Below, in pieces: positions 14,404 through 22,167 of a DNA stretch of 22,167 nucleotides (its first letter is position 1; every line of letters starts with the position of its first letter). The translations under genes and the position numbers were made by a program. The notes below the pieces were generated by a model. The model made no database searches and was not told the DNA's origin. It saw only the letters and a list, made by a program, of their open reading frames with translations. The DNA comes from Chloroflexota bacterium (GTDB lineage Bacteria; Chloroflexota; Anaerolineae; Aggregatilineales; UBA3940): contig JAADYZ010000116.1 in NCBI GenBank assembly GCA_010092775.1, positions 1-22,167 of the forward strand, written 5' to 3'.

Positions 14404-15327
14404 CTAGGGGCTTGTCTCCCGAGACTTGCGCAATCCGGCGGCAATGTGCCGTTTGCAGTAATTATACCCACGTTGGTAGTTGATGAACCGCAGCCAATCC
14501 AACCAGATGAACCCTAGTCGCTCGCGAAAGCTCAGGCTGCGACGCGCCAGGTAACGTATGGCCGTCACCATCCCGAAGAGTACCGCCAGCCAACCTCGCA
14601 ATCCGCCGGAAATGCGTTGATAGCCTTCCGTCAAGGCTTCTTGGGCACAGTCTCCCTGACCGTAATAGCGAAAAGTCTTGGTCACGCCGGCTAAGGTATC
14701 GCGGTGTTTATGGCGAATCACCGCAAGCGGAGTCAATATGAAGTAGTAACCGCGCTGCCGCGCCCGATAGGAAATGTCAGCGTCTTCACCGCCCGGCCAG
14801 GCAAAACCGACTTGAAAGCCGTTCACCTCTTGCAAACAACGTTTGCGATAGAGCGCGTTCGCCGTGACAAGAAACAGGAGTTGACCCCGCTCCATTAAAG
14901 GCAGCATAAGTGTCTTTTCATCGATGTAGCGGCCAATCAATGAGTCTTTGTAGCGAGTGATCAAACCGCCGACCCCGGCACAGCGCTCATCAGGAGGCAG
15001 GGCGACGACCAAATTGTGCAGCCAATCCGGCGCAGGTACGCAATCATCATCAGTGAAGACAATCAAATCACCCTGCGCTGCTTCGATCCCAGTGTTACGG
15101 GCTGCTGCTGGCCCTTGATTGCGCTGAGTGATCGGTCGCAGATTCAGCGGCGTATCCGTCGCCTTCTGCTTTAAGTAGTCTGCGGTGTGATCAGGGGATC
15201 CATCGTCGACAACAATGACTTCGAACTGATCAAGCGGTAGCGTTTGCTGCTCCAGAGCGGCTAAACAGTCCTGTAAATCCGCCACTCGGTTATAAGTCGG
15301 GATCACCACGCTGACCTGAATCGTCAT
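14404..15327 (-). CDS. Family 2 glycosyltransferase
   Basis: 307 residues. The GT-A fold starts at the N-terminus (VSVVIPTYNRVADLQDCLAAL). FEVIVVDDGSPDHT (35-48) binds the nucleotide, DDD (93-95) binds the metal, and GPAAARNTGIEAAQGDLIVF lies between them. GGEDADISYRARQRG (179-193) holds the likely catalytic acid. It has no transmembrane helix in the catalytic part. The C-terminal 80 residues (GWLAVLFGMVTAIRYLARRSL) include one hydrophobic and basic segment that may bind the membrane. The ATG at 15327 has GAGG about 4 nt upstream and lies 6 bp after the DUF115 gene. It would add a sugar to a lipid-linked or surface glycan. Donor and acceptor are unknown. Confidence 0.88.
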   Translation of the reverse strand: MTIQVSVVIPTYNRVADLQDCLAALEQQTLPLDQFEVIVVDDGSPDHTADYLKQKATDTPLNLRPITQRNQGPAAARNTGIEAAQGDLIVFTDDDCVPAPDWLHNLVVALPPDERCAGVGGLITRYKDSLIGRYIDEKTLMLPLMERGQLLFLVTANALYRKRCLQEVNGFQVGFAWPGGEDADISYRARQRGYYFILTPLAVIRHKHRDTLAGVTKTFRYYGQGDCAQEALTEGYQRISGGLRGWLAVLFGMVTAIRYLARRSLSFRERLGFIWLDWLRFINYQRGYNYCKRHIAAGLRKSRETSP

Positions 15328-15333
15328 AAGACC

Positions 15334-16200
15334 TCACTTGAATAGTGCATCGAAGTCCACACGCGGAATAACATCCAGCTTAGTCTCGCGTGACGCATTG
15401 CCCAAGACGCGACCAGCTTTCTCGAAAGCGGCCCGCGCCGCCTGATAGGCCGAGCGCTGATAGTCCAGCCGCGGGATGGTCCAGGTTTCACCAGACGAGC
15501 GATAGTTCGCCGCAAAATGATTGCTCTCACCCTGGCTCGCCACAACGACCTCGCCGCGTTCGGTCTGGCTGCCAGTTGCTTTAGGGACACTATAACTGAA
15601 ATCGATCCCCACTAAGTACACTTCCTGTAACCCCAAATAGAAAGCAATTTGCAGCAGCAGATAGGTCACCGTCCAGCCGCCGTAAGCGCCACGCAGCAGA
15701 TTGCGGCTGAATGGGAAGCGGGGTTCGCCTTCCGAATCAAAGGGGTTGGTGAGGTCAGTAACAAATAGCGCTTCTTGCTGATCCAAAAGTGGCTGCACCC
15801 GGCTGCCATGTATTTTGGGCAGCGACAACTCACGGATGGTCTGTGCATCTTGCTCAGCCACCAGCGAATCGTAAACACTGTAGTAAGTCGGTCGCCAATC
15901 GGTTTTATCGAAAGCCAGATAAATTCGATTGCAGGACAGCGTGACCTCACCGTGCAAGCGATCCAAGTCTGCGACACGCAAGCTAGGCCCAGTTCCGATA
16001 ACAAAGCCACGCTGCCCGCGATGACGATCTTTGAGGCGTCGTAAGCGCTGCTCATTGGCATTCAAGGGAATTCCCAGGGCGTTGACTGCTTGATGAGGGC
16101 TGCGCGGTGCCTGGAAGAAGGGGCCTAGCTCAAGGGCTTTGATGGCCCGGCGCAGCGGACGCTTGACCGCCCGTACTAACTTGGACTGCCGCCAACTCAT
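15334..16200 (-). CDS. DUF115 / MAF_flag10-like protein
   Basis: 288 residues. GFVIGTGPSL (65-74) is the nucleotide-binding-like loop of the DUF115 (PF01973) family. SCNRIYLAFDKTDWRPTYYSVYDS (89-112, split here at 100) and a segment ending YLVGIDFSYSVP are family signatures. The same domain is found in flagellin-modifying Maf proteins and in archaeal MptE pterin diphosphokinases. In polysaccharide loci it is usually taken as a glycan transferase, which is not shown here. Its ATG overlaps the stop codon of the cytidylyltransferase gene (ATGA, 16197-16200), so the two are translationally coupled. That link suggests it may use the CMP-activated product. A paralogue lies at the right edge of the window. 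The Arg/Lys-rich N-terminus (KLVRAVKRPLRRAIK) may bind membrane. Confidence 0.8.
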   Translation of the reverse strand: MSWRQSKLVRAVKRPLRRAIKALELGPFFQAPRSPHQAVNALGIPLNANEQRLRRLKDRHRGQRGFVIGTGPSLRVADLDRLHGEVTLSCNRIYLAFDKTDWRPTYYSVYDSLVAEQDAQTIRELSLPKIHGSRVQPLLDQQEALFVTDLTNPFDSEGEPRFPFSRNLLRGAYGGWTVTYLLLQIAFYLGLQEVYLVGIDFSYSVPKATGSQTERGEVVVASQGESNHFAANYRSSGETWTIPRLDYQRSAYQAARAAFEKAGRVLGNASRETKLDVIPRVDFDALFK

Positions 16201-16874
16201 CGGTCCGTCTCGTAGCGCAGCGGAAAGAGCGCCTGGGCGATACGCCAGTCATCTTCGGTTTTGATGATGTGCCCGGCCAGTCGATCAATCGGATAGTAGC
16301 CAACGCGCCCAGCATAGGTGGCGCAGCCTCCAGCCTCAAAGGCTGCCAGATAGGTGGCGGAACGCCAGCCGGTGATGCTCCAGGTGACACGTTGGATCGG
16401 TTGCAACTCCTGCGAGTTGGTCTTACGCTCCAGCGTAAAATTGATCGGTTCGCCACCGATGGCGCATTCGATTTGCTCATGCACCACACTGAGCAACACA
16501 TCTAGCTCCTGCTCAAGCATATGATGGACGAAGGCTGCAATCTGATCAGGCCGCAGCAGTGGGGCAATAGTGTGGACCTGAAACACATAGTCGCAGGGAT
16601 GCACAGTCAGGAATTCATAGACGAACTGCTCACTGGTGGCGCTGTCATTCGCCAATTCGGCAGGCCGCTGATGAAAGTCCACCTCTTCTTCGGCGGCCAT
16701 CTCCCCGAAGGCTGGGTGCTCGCTATTCATCCAGATCGCGTCGAAGACGCCTGCCTCTTTGCAGCGGCGCATCGCCCAGCGGGCCAGCGGCATCCCGGCG
16801 ATTTCACGCAGGTTCTTTTGTTTCAGACGCTGGCTGCCCATACGGGCTGGGATCATCGCGAAGACCGTCGACAT
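16197..16874 (-). CDS. CMP-sugar synthetase-like cytidylyltransferase (NeuA/KdsB family)
   Basis: 225 residues, the normal size for acylneuraminate cytidylyltransferases, which transfer CMP from CTP to a keto-acid sugar. The signature IPARMGSQRLKQKNL (8-22) binds the CTP phosphates. FQVHTIAPLLRP (98-109) corresponds to the usual QPTSPL motif, although Gln-x-Thr is changed, and IKTEDDWRIA (about 204-213) is the C-terminal signature. The Met at 16874 follows a run ending TGAGG, with AAGGA about 9 nt upstream. The second Met (residue 7) is a weaker option. The gene follows the dehydrogenase by 2 bp and overlaps DUF115. No NeuB- or NeuC-type gene is in the window, so the sugar acid is unknown; it may not be a nonulosonic acid. 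Confidence 0.83.
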   Translation of the reverse strand: MSTVFAMIPARMGSQRLKQKNLREIAGMPLARWAMRRCKEAGVFDAIWMNSEHPAFGEMAAEEEVDFHQRPAELANDSATSEQFVYEFLTVHPCDYVFQVHTIAPLLRPDQIAAFVHHMLEQELDVLLSVVHEQIECAIGGEPINFTLERKTNSQELQPIQRVTWSITGWRSATYLAAFEAGGCATYAGRVGYYPIDRLAGHIIKTEDDWRIAQALFPLRYETDR

Positions 16875-16876
16875 CC

Positions 16877-17827
16877 TCAGGCGTCCTTATGTGTGAGCAA
16901 ATGGTCAATCAACTGCTGCACGGTATTCTGGTGAACATGCTCCCAGCATTGGGGGCTGCGATTAGAGTCGTGTGGGGAAAGCAGCACTGTATCCATCTGG
17001 CGCAGTGGGCTATCGATTGGCAGCGGTTCATGTTCAAACACATCTAACGCTGCACCGGCAATGCTCTGCTGCTTCAATGCATCGATCAGGGCGGCTTCAT
17101 CAATCACTGGCCCGCGTGCCGTGTTGATAATCACCGCGTTGGGCTTCATCTGGGCGAACTCCGCTGTGCTGATCAGATGATGGCTTGTCGGATTGAGATC
17201 GCAATTCAAACTGATGAAGTCACAAAAGCGCAGCAGCGTCTCTTTATCAACCATCTGAGTGCCAGTTTGGGACAGGAATTCCTCAGATGGCATTTTAGGA
17301 TCGTTACCGTAGAGCGTCATGCCAAAGGCAGCGGCACGCTGAGCAACTGCCTGCCCGATGTTACCCACCCCGATGATGCCGAGGCTGTTCTCGCGTAAGG
17401 TGCTGCCTCGCCCCGCCTTTTGCCATTTACCCGCCTTCATATTTCGATCCACCCAGGGGATGGTGCGGGCAAAGGCCAACATGTAACCCAGGACGGTATC
17501 AGCAACCGGATCGGTAAAGGCGTTGGGTGTGTTGAAGACGGCTACTCCCAGACGTTCACAGGCCACCCGATCAATTGAGTCGATCCCTGTCCCCCATTTG
17601 GAGATCGCTTTGAGGCGCGGCGTCGCCTGCTCCAAGACCTGCTCAGTGAAGCGATCATCCCCGGCAATCACCCCATCAATCTCATCGACCCACTGGAGAA
17701 GTTCGTCTTCTTCGAGTCGCTCGTCAACGGGAGGGATCACCAGTTCGATCCCATGCTGTTCAAACTGGGGGCGAAAGCGATCGATCACAGGGTGAATGTA
17801 AGGGGTTGAAACGAGAACGCGCATCAC
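16877..17827 (-). CDS. D-2-hydroxyacid dehydrogenase (phosphoglycerate dehydrogenase-like)
   Basis: 316 residues. A full NAD-binding Rossmann domain is present: GIIGVGNIGQAV (150-161) and YGNDP (173-177), whose acidic Asp177 at the end of strand two favours NAD over NADP. The catalytic Arg238 (NTARGP), Glu267 (DVFEHEPL) and His286 (LSPHDSN) can be aligned with SerA. There is no ACT domain, so it is the short form. Such genes occur in glycan loci, where they may oxidise or reduce a sugar acid. The specific substrate is not known. A GTG at 17827 and an ATG at 17824 are adjacent starts; GGAGAG upstream gives a better distance to the GTG. It lies 2 bp before the cytidylyltransferase gene and is the first gene of the operon. 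Only 33 bp separate it from the divergent GT2. Confidence 0.84.
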   Translation of the reverse strand: MMRVLVSTPYIHPVIDRFRPQFEQHGIELVIPPVDERLEEDELLQWVDEIDGVIAGDDRFTEQVLEQATPRLKAISKWGTGIDSIDRVACERLGVAVFNTPNAFTDPVADTVLGYMLAFARTIPWVDRNMKAGKWQKAGRGSTLRENSLGIIGVGNIGQAVAQRAAAFGMTLYGNDPKMPSEEFLSQTGTQMVDKETLLRFCDFISLNCDLNPTSHHLISTAEFAQMKPNAVIINTARGPVIDEAALIDALKQQSIAGAALDVFEHEPLPIDSPLRQMDTVLLSPHDSNRSPQCWEHVHQNTVQQLIDHLLTHKDA

Positions 17828-17860
17828 AAGTTTGCTCTCCGATCAAGTTGCGCTAAGGTT

Positions 17861-18838
17861 GTGGTGTTGATTTTCGGCATTTTCAGGTACACGCGTGTGA
17901 GCAATCAGCAAGACGACCCTACCTTAAGGGCAGCGATTAAGCATCTCAAGCGGCTGGCACCCTGGCTGACACCGCAGTTGGTGCGCTTTGCGCAATATCC
18001 GCCGCGCCCACTGAACCTCGCCGCCATCGCGGACGCCAATCAATCATCAGAAGCGATAGCTAATGATCTACTGCCACCCATTTCTATCGTGACCCCGTCA
18101 TATAATCAAGCCCAGTATGTGGAGCGCACGCTGCTGAGCGTTTTGAATCAAGACTATCCACAACTGGAATACGTGGTGCAAGATGGTGTTTCGACAGACG
18201 GCAGCCAAGATGTACTTGAAGGTTACCGCCAGCGTTTGACGCGGCTGATTATTGAGCCGGATCAGGGTCAAGGCGATGCCGTCAATCGTGGCTTTCATCT
18301 CACCAACGGATTGATCATGGCTTTTCTCAACTCAGATGATCTTCTGCTTCCAGGTGCCCTGCGCCGCGTGGGAAGCTTCTTCGCAGCGAAGCCGCAGGTT
18401 GATGTCGTCTATAGCCATCGTTTGATCATCGACCAGAATGATCAAGAGATCGGTCGCTGGATTCTGCCGCCCCACAATGCGCGTGCACTCACCTGGGTCG
18501 ATTATGTCCCGCAAGAGACGCTCTTTTGGCGGCGGCACATCTGGGATGCCGTTGGTGGTATCGACCCTACTTTTCGCTATGCGCTCGACTGGGACCTGCT
18601 GCTCCGTTTTCAGGCGGCTGGCGCACGCTTTGCCCGACTACCGGCTTTTCTGGGGGCCTTCCGCGTCTACCCAGAGCAGAAAACCTCGGCCTGGAACGAC
18701 ATTGGTGAGCAGGAAAAAACCCGCCTGCGCGAACGCCATCATCGTCCGCCGATTACGTCGCGCCGTGTCTGGCTGGCTACACGACCCTATATGCTGCGCC
18801 AGGTGATCACTGCGCATTTCTCAAAACAGCCCTTCTAA
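17861..18838 (+). CDS. Family 2 glycosyltransferase
   Basis: 325 residues as drawn. The GT-A domain starts near residue 73 (ISIVTPSYNQAQYVERTLLS). VVQDGVSTDGSQDV (105-118) binds the nucleotide, and SDD (158-160) in FLNSDDLLLPGAL binds the metal. RYALDWDLLLRFQAAGARF resembles the FAMDLDLWIRL stretch of the GT2 at 8483-9532, so the two are likely related. The N-terminal 70 residues are helical and of unknown role. The start is uncertain: GTG at 17861, 17864 and TTG at 17867 follow AAGG. A GTG at 17897 with CAGG 7 nt upstream would start the protein at VSNQQDD, before the more regular part. Its last 18 bp overlap the end of the convergent GT4 gene. It is alone on the plus strand between two minus-strand operons. 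Confidence 0.83.
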   Translation: MVLIFGIFRYTRVSNQQDDPTLRAAIKHLKRLAPWLTPQLVRFAQYPPRPLNLAAIADANQSSEAIANDLLPPISIVTPSYNQAQYVERTLLSVLNQDYPQLEYVVQDGVSTDGSQDVLEGYRQRLTRLIIEPDQGQGDAVNRGFHLTNGLIMAFLNSDDLLLPGALRRVGSFFAAKPQVDVVYSHRLIIDQNDQEIGRWILPPHNARALTWVDYVPQETLFWRRHIWDAVGGIDPTFRYALDWDLLLRFQAAGARFARLPAFLGAFRVYPEQKTSAWNDIGEQEKTRLRERHHRPPITSRRVWLATRPYMLRQVITAHFSKQPF

Positions 18839-19894
18839 TTTCACCCGTGTCTTGGCCCCATAGGACTCAATGCGGGCGATGTCACTCATGCGCTCATGCT
18901 CCGCTGCAACGCTGTCTTGCATGGTTAAGGCGGTCAGCACCGCCTGGCGCATGTTGCCCACATCTGTCGGATCGCCGTAGGCAAAGGCCGCCCCGCCAAA
19001 CTCGCGCAGCACGGGTAGATCGCTGCATGCCACTGGCAGATAGCAGTAGGCTGCCTCCAATGGCGGAATACCAAAGCCTTCAAAGCGGCTAGGAAAATAG
19101 AGCAGTGATGCCTGTTTAAGCAGCCTGAACTTCTCTATGGTGGGGAGGTTCTGTTGAACCTCAAGCTGGATCGAAAAGCGAGCAAGCCGCTGCCTGAGCC
19201 GCTCCAGGCGGCGCAGCGATGTATCAACACTGCCAACGATAAAGATAATCTTGTATTCGCTCAACTCAGGCGTCAGCAAGGGGTCAAGTTGATCGAAGCC
19301 TTTATGCCGGTCGGCCCGACTCAACAAGACAATCGTCTTGTCACGTGTCGTGGCTGCTGGAGCCTGATCGGCCAAAATGGTGTTAATCCCCGGCCAGACA
19401 AAATCAAACTGGCAGTAATCGGGTGCTTGCCTAAAGTACTGCGCCGCATAGCGACTGCCTTCGCCAGAGATCGACAGCACCATGTCGGCAAACTCCGCCA
19501 CGATGTTCCAACCTGTCCAACGCTCCGGCGAGCGCTTGTAAGGGCTCACCGCGTTGAACCAATTCGGCGTCTCGAAATTCATCAGCACCAGCTTAGCGCG
19601 ACACTCAACCGCGTGGCGCGCCCATTCAGCATGCTGAGAAACCAGGCCGGTTGAAGGCACGACGATCACCACGTCAATCGCATGATCGACTTGAGCCGAT
19701 AAATGGGACGGATCGACCTGAATCAAAGGTACTTGGCTGAAAGTGGAAAAATCGGCGGCCATCTCTGGGATCGTATCAACCAAAAAATCGACGGTGCAGC
19801 CGTTCATCGCCAGCCCCTCAGCCTGAGTCAGAGCGGCCAGTCGCCCACCCGAGTAGCCCTGCGCGGGCATCTGCCCAATGAAACGAACCCGCAT
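18821..19894 (-). CDS. Family 4 (GT-B) glycosyltransferase
   Basis: 357 residues from the ATG at 19894. The N-terminal GT-B half has GYSGGRLAALTQAEGLAMNG (13-32), and the C-terminal half holds the donor-binding LLSRADRHKGFDQL (190-203) and SRFEGFGIPPLEAAY (269-283). The Glu pair at 272 and 280 is the E-x7-E motif of GT4. It probably transfers a hexose from a nucleotide donor to a lipid-linked or surface glycan in the cytoplasm. Upstream frame as far as 20083 runs across the methyltransferase gene and is a shadow. The start fits AAGG about 8 nt upstream, and the gap to the methyltransferase stop is 1 bp, so they are co-transcribed. Its 3' end overlaps the GT2 gene by 18 bp. Confidence 0.87.
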   Translation of the reverse strand: MRVRFIGQMPAQGYSGGRLAALTQAEGLAMNGCTVDFLVDTIPEMAADFSTFSQVPLIQVDPSHLSAQVDHAIDVVIVVPSTGLVSQHAEWARHAVECRAKLVLMNFETPNWFNAVSPYKRSPERWTGWNIVAEFADMVLSISGEGSRYAAQYFRQAPDYCQFDFVWPGINTILADQAPAATTRDKTIVLLSRADRHKGFDQLDPLLTPELSEYKIIFIVGSVDTSLRRLERLRQRLARFSIQLEVQQNLPTIEKFRLLKQASLLYFPSRFEGFGIPPLEAAYCYLPVACSDLPVLREFGGAAFAYGDPTDVGNMRQAVLTALTMQDSVAAEHERMSDIARIESYGAKTRVKLEGLF

Positions 19895-19895
19895 C

Positions 19896-20801
19896 CTAGC
19901 TAGCCTTCTGCCCAGTGATGAAGGCGACGGCCCCGGCGCCGGGTGTGCCATCAGCATATCGGGCGTGGCTTTCCTCCGGAGCAACCTGATCCCACCCTCT
20001 CTCACCGATCTGGTAGACCGTGACTGTTGCACTGACGCCTGCCTTTTCCAAGGCATCCAAACCGACTTGAATGGACGGCGCATCGAATACTTGGGAAAAG
20101 ACCTCCATCGTCACAGGATGTATCAAGCCTTGACGATAACCGAAGGGAACACTGACCAATAGCCTCCCACCGGGCTGCATCAGCCGCACAAGCTGCATCA
20201 ACGATGAAACCAGTGGTTCAACAGAGGGTTCGCCGTATTGGCCAGGGCTGGGTTTGCCATACTGCGAGTTGTCGTAGCCGATGTGCTCAATCGTCGAAAG
20301 ACAGGTCACCAAGGGAAATTGCTTGCCATCAGGGAAGGCTTCTTCCAACTTGCTGACATGATAAAAGGCTTGATTCATCACATGCAGCACCGCCTCATAA
20401 GCTGGATTGGTTAACCAAACTTGGCGGCAGCGATCAAGCAGGGCCCTAGAGACGACCTTGTTATTCAGAGTGCAGCCGACATCTAACAAGTCTTGGTTTG
20501 GCTCCTGTTGATACAGCCACCACACGAAGTAAGGGTACTCAGCCAGCCGTTCATCGAAGTTGCGCGCGTTGAAACCTGAAAGCACGCCGTCGAGTGGCTC
20601 GCCTTGACGCACACGCTCAACCAGGCGCTGTGCATAGATCTGGCGGCGCTCCAGGTAGACATGGCTGAGTTCCGGAACCGGGCGACTGGGGCTATCAGGA
20701 TCGATCCGGCTGAAACGTTGTCGGCGCACCCAGCGGCGGGCCATCCGGGCGACTTTGAATAGACTCAGATGATAGAGTTGATAGAGCAGACCGTGTTCCA
20801 T
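19896..20801 (-). CDS. SAM-dependent methyltransferase-like protein
   Basis: 301 residues. LLDVGC (105-110) is a partial SAM-binding motif I, but the usual glycine-rich loop is replaced by TLNNK. CLSTIEHIGYDNSQYG (167-182) and LMQPGGRLLVSVPFGY (207-222) match class I methyltransferase motifs. Residues 1-100 are a separate helical part with an Arg-rich start (MARRWVRRQRFSR). It may methylate a sugar of the glycan built by the neighbouring transferases; the altered motif I makes activity less certain. ATG at 20801 has TGAGG 7 nt upstream, and the upstream GT2 gene ends 2 bp away, so the operon continues. The reaction site and acceptor are unknown. Confidence 0.75.
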   Translation of the reverse strand: MEHGLLYQLYHLSLFKVARMARRWVRRQRFSRIDPDSPSRPVPELSHVYLERRQIYAQRLVERVRQGEPLDGVLSGFNARNFDERLAEYPYFVWWLYQQEPNQDLLDVGCTLNNKVVSRALLDRCRQVWLTNPAYEAVLHVMNQAFYHVSKLEEAFPDGKQFPLVTCLSTIEHIGYDNSQYGKPSPGQYGEPSVEPLVSSLMQLVRLMQPGGRLLVSVPFGYRQGLIHPVTMEVFSQVFDAPSIQVGLDALEKAGVSATVTVYQIGERGWDQVAPEESHARYADGTPGAGAVAFITGQKAS

Positions 20802-20803
20802 GT

Positions 20804-21544
20804 CTATGCCTCAGCGAGCACATCAGCCAGAGGGACATCAACCTGCGGGGCCAGTGTCTCATAGAGCTGGCGCAGACGACCATTTTCAACCCATTTGCCT
20901 TTGAAGGTGGTCAGATCTTCTTGCGTCAACGCGGTGACTTGATCACGAGAGTAGCCCAGGCTCTCCATCGCGCCTTGGCCATAGTGGTAAATGCGATGTG
21001 GGCTGACCATCACACGCTTGCCTCTTAGCCAGCTCTGATAGCACAAGTCGACCTCTTGATAATACTTTTTGTAGTCTAGATCAAAGCGCAGTTCCCGATC
21101 ATTAATCAGAAAGCAAGCAGAGCCCACCCAGGGCACCGCGATTGGTTCATCGACGGCGCTGGTGTAGGATATCACCCGACCTTCGAGATCGGTCCAGCCA
21201 CCGGCGTGGCGAACGCGGTTGCGGTAGGCGCGCCGCGCATTCAGATTGACGCAGCCGACAATGCCTACGTCATCATCGGCCAGGCCAACGAGTGCTTCCA
21301 GCCAACCCGGTGTGACCTCCACATCATCATCCAGCGTGACGAAGTAATCACCTTGGGCAATGTCCATCGCGCGATTGATGTCATAGGGGTGGGAGAACTT
21401 GCCAAAACGACCGTTTTCAAAGACGATCAACTCATAAGGGATCGTCAGTGTAAACTGCTTCACACTGCGGATGCAGCGCTTAGCCCACTTCGAATAAACA
21501 TCTGGTGTACAAACCAGGATCGTAGCGCTTTTAGAAGAGTTCAT
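20804..21544 (-). CDS. Family 2 glycosyltransferase (small, DDD-containing)
   Basis: 246 residues. This is a compact GT-A transferase. ATILVCTPDVYSKWAKRCIR (7-26) replaces the usual SVVIPTYN start, and IAQGDYFVTLDDDVEVTPGW (62-81) carries DDD (72-74). VGSACFLIND (140-149) and YYQEVDLCYQSWLRGKRV (161-178) hold the typical acidic acceptor motif; H187 follows. The order of motifs resembles rhamnosyl- or other GT2 transferases of capsule loci. No membrane segment is seen. ATG at 21544 lies inside the last 14 bp of the upstream DUF115 gene, so the two are coupled. It ends 2 bp before the methyltransferase gene. Donor and acceptor are unknown. Confidence 0.84.
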   Translation of the reverse strand: MNSSKSATILVCTPDVYSKWAKRCIRSVKQFTLTIPYELIVFENGRFGKFSHPYDINRAMDIAQGDYFVTLDDDVEVTPGWLEALVGLADDDVGIVGCVNLNARRAYRNRVRHAGGWTDLEGRVISYTSAVDEPIAVPWVGSACFLINDRELRFDLDYKKYYQEVDLCYQSWLRGKRVMVSPHRIYHYGQGAMESLGYSRDQVTALTQEDLTTFKGKWVENGRLRQLYETLAPQVDVPLADVLAEA

Positions 21545-22167
21545 CGTAATTCACAAGTTTGAAACTAGGCAGAGCAGTATTGGGCGTCGCGTTGAGAACC
21601 TGGACGCCGTTCTTCTCCGCCCAGGTCGCAGCGAAATCGAAGAAGAGTTCACTTTGCTTGGCTTGCGGCAGATGGAACTGACGTGCTCCTTTAGCAGCGC
21701 TGCCATAATCTTTATGAAAATGGTTAGCTGAAGCCACATTTTGCCACAGACCTTTGAGTCGGTCGCGCATGTTGATCTTGTAGCGATGGTCGACCCCAAT
21801 CAAATAGATCGGGTTGCAGCCCATGATCACTGCAATTTGCAGCATCATGTAGGTGACGGTGTGGCCCAAAAAGATATGATCGGGCACGTTTGAGAAAGCT
21901 GGATATTGCGCGAGTTCATCCTTCAACAGTGGATCGTTAAAGTTGCTTCGGTTTTCAGGGTGCCCGGTTGGATAGCAATTCACCGGGCAGAAGTTATCCA
22001 GATTGAACAGATTGAGGTACTCAAAAGGATAGAACTTGATCAGGTCCTTGGAGAGATTCTGTTCCCACTCGTGGGTATACTTCTCGGCTTGTAGGCTATC
22101 TACGATAAACCAATAGCTAAACACAAAACCCCAATCATCAAAGCCGAGATAGACGCGGTTCGACCCC
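21531..22167 (-). CDS. DUF115 / MAF_flag10-like protein, partial (5' end outside window)
   Basis: The frame is open to the last bases of the window, so the gene starts beyond it; about 211 residues are visible. The first residues, GSNRVYLGFDDWGFVFSYWF, line up with NRIYLAFDKTDWRPTYYSVY of the DUF115 protein at 15334-16200, so the GTG at 22124 is an internal codon, not the start. VTYMMLQIAVIMGCNPIYLI, then GVDHRYK, repeats the other family signature (compare YLLLQIAFYLGLQEVYLVGIDFSY, cut here at residue 20 as YLLLQIAFYLGLQEVYLVGI). The nucleotide-binding loop lies outside the window. It precedes and overlaps the GT2 gene by 14 bp and heads the visible part of the operon. It probably acts on the same glycan as its neighbours. 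Two paralogues in one locus suggest separate acceptor steps. Confidence 0.82.
   Translation of the reverse strand, partial: GSNRVYLGFDDWGFVFSYWFIVDSLQAEKYTHEWEQNLSKDLIKFYPFEYLNLFNLDNFCPVNCYPTGHPENRSNFNDPLLKDELAQYPAFSNVPDHIFLGHTVTYMMLQIAVIMGCNPIYLIGVDHRYKINMRDRLKGLWQNVASANHFHKDYGSAAKGARQFHLPQAKQSELFFDFAATWAEKNGVQVLNATPNTALPSFKLVNYDELF

Noticed and set aside
19895..20083. N-terminal extension of the GT4 gene
   Set aside because: It overlaps the methyltransferase gene and the residues are low-complexity; the ATG at 19894 fits a GT-B start.

Overview
This window looks like chromosomal DNA from a bacterium with compact gene packing and a mid-range GC content. The gene set suggests a Chloroflexota (Anaerolineae-like) lineage: a class A penicillin-binding protein with an Ig-like tail, an S1 protein with long acidic tails, a TPR-plus-Yip1 membrane protein, and DUF115 proteins among glycosyltransferases. 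That placement is inferred from gene content only. No rRNA, tRNA, CRISPR array, insertion sequence or phage gene was seen.

Layout. Positions 2-988 (+) hold the C-terminus of a class A penicillin-binding protein. Positions 989-1482 are the only long gene-free stretch. It holds a hairpin, an AT-rich patch and a dense array of about 21 copies of a 10-11 bp motif (GTTTTSAACAT, S = C or G) in both orientations. Neighbouring copies are often about one or two helical turns apart, and the array ends on the stop codon of the next gene. This array is the most unusual feature here. Positions 1483-6570 carry hyuB, guanylate kinase, a sugar-1-phosphate nucleotidyltransferase, a DUF429 protein and a tandem GNAT protein. 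Positions 6669-8363 carry an S1-domain protein with a clear promoter and a clear terminator.

Positions 8483-22167 are mostly a surface-polysaccharide locus. It holds four GT2 glycosyltransferases, one GT4 glycosyltransferase, a GDP-L-fucose synthase-like epimerase, a WecB-type UDP-GlcNAc 2-epimerase, a CMP-sugar synthetase-like cytidylyltransferase, a D-2-hydroxyacid dehydrogenase, a methyltransferase and two DUF115/MAF-like proteins. Between positions 11770 and 14388 it is interrupted by a DUF2461 protein, endonuclease III and the TPR/Yip1 protein.

How the genes work together. Two minus-strand operons are visible. One runs from beyond 22167 down to 18821 (DUF115, GT2, methyltransferase, GT4). 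The other runs from 17827 down to about 12483 (dehydrogenase, cytidylyltransferase, DUF115, GT2, TPR/Yip1, nth). Their genes overlap or lie a few bases apart, so co-translation is likely. The nucleotidyltransferase, epimerases and cytidylyltransferase would make activated sugars. The GT and DUF115 proteins would assemble them, and the methyltransferase may decorate the product. Convergent gene pairs end on top of each other or within 3 bp, so the locus has almost no free intergenic DNA apart from the repeat array.
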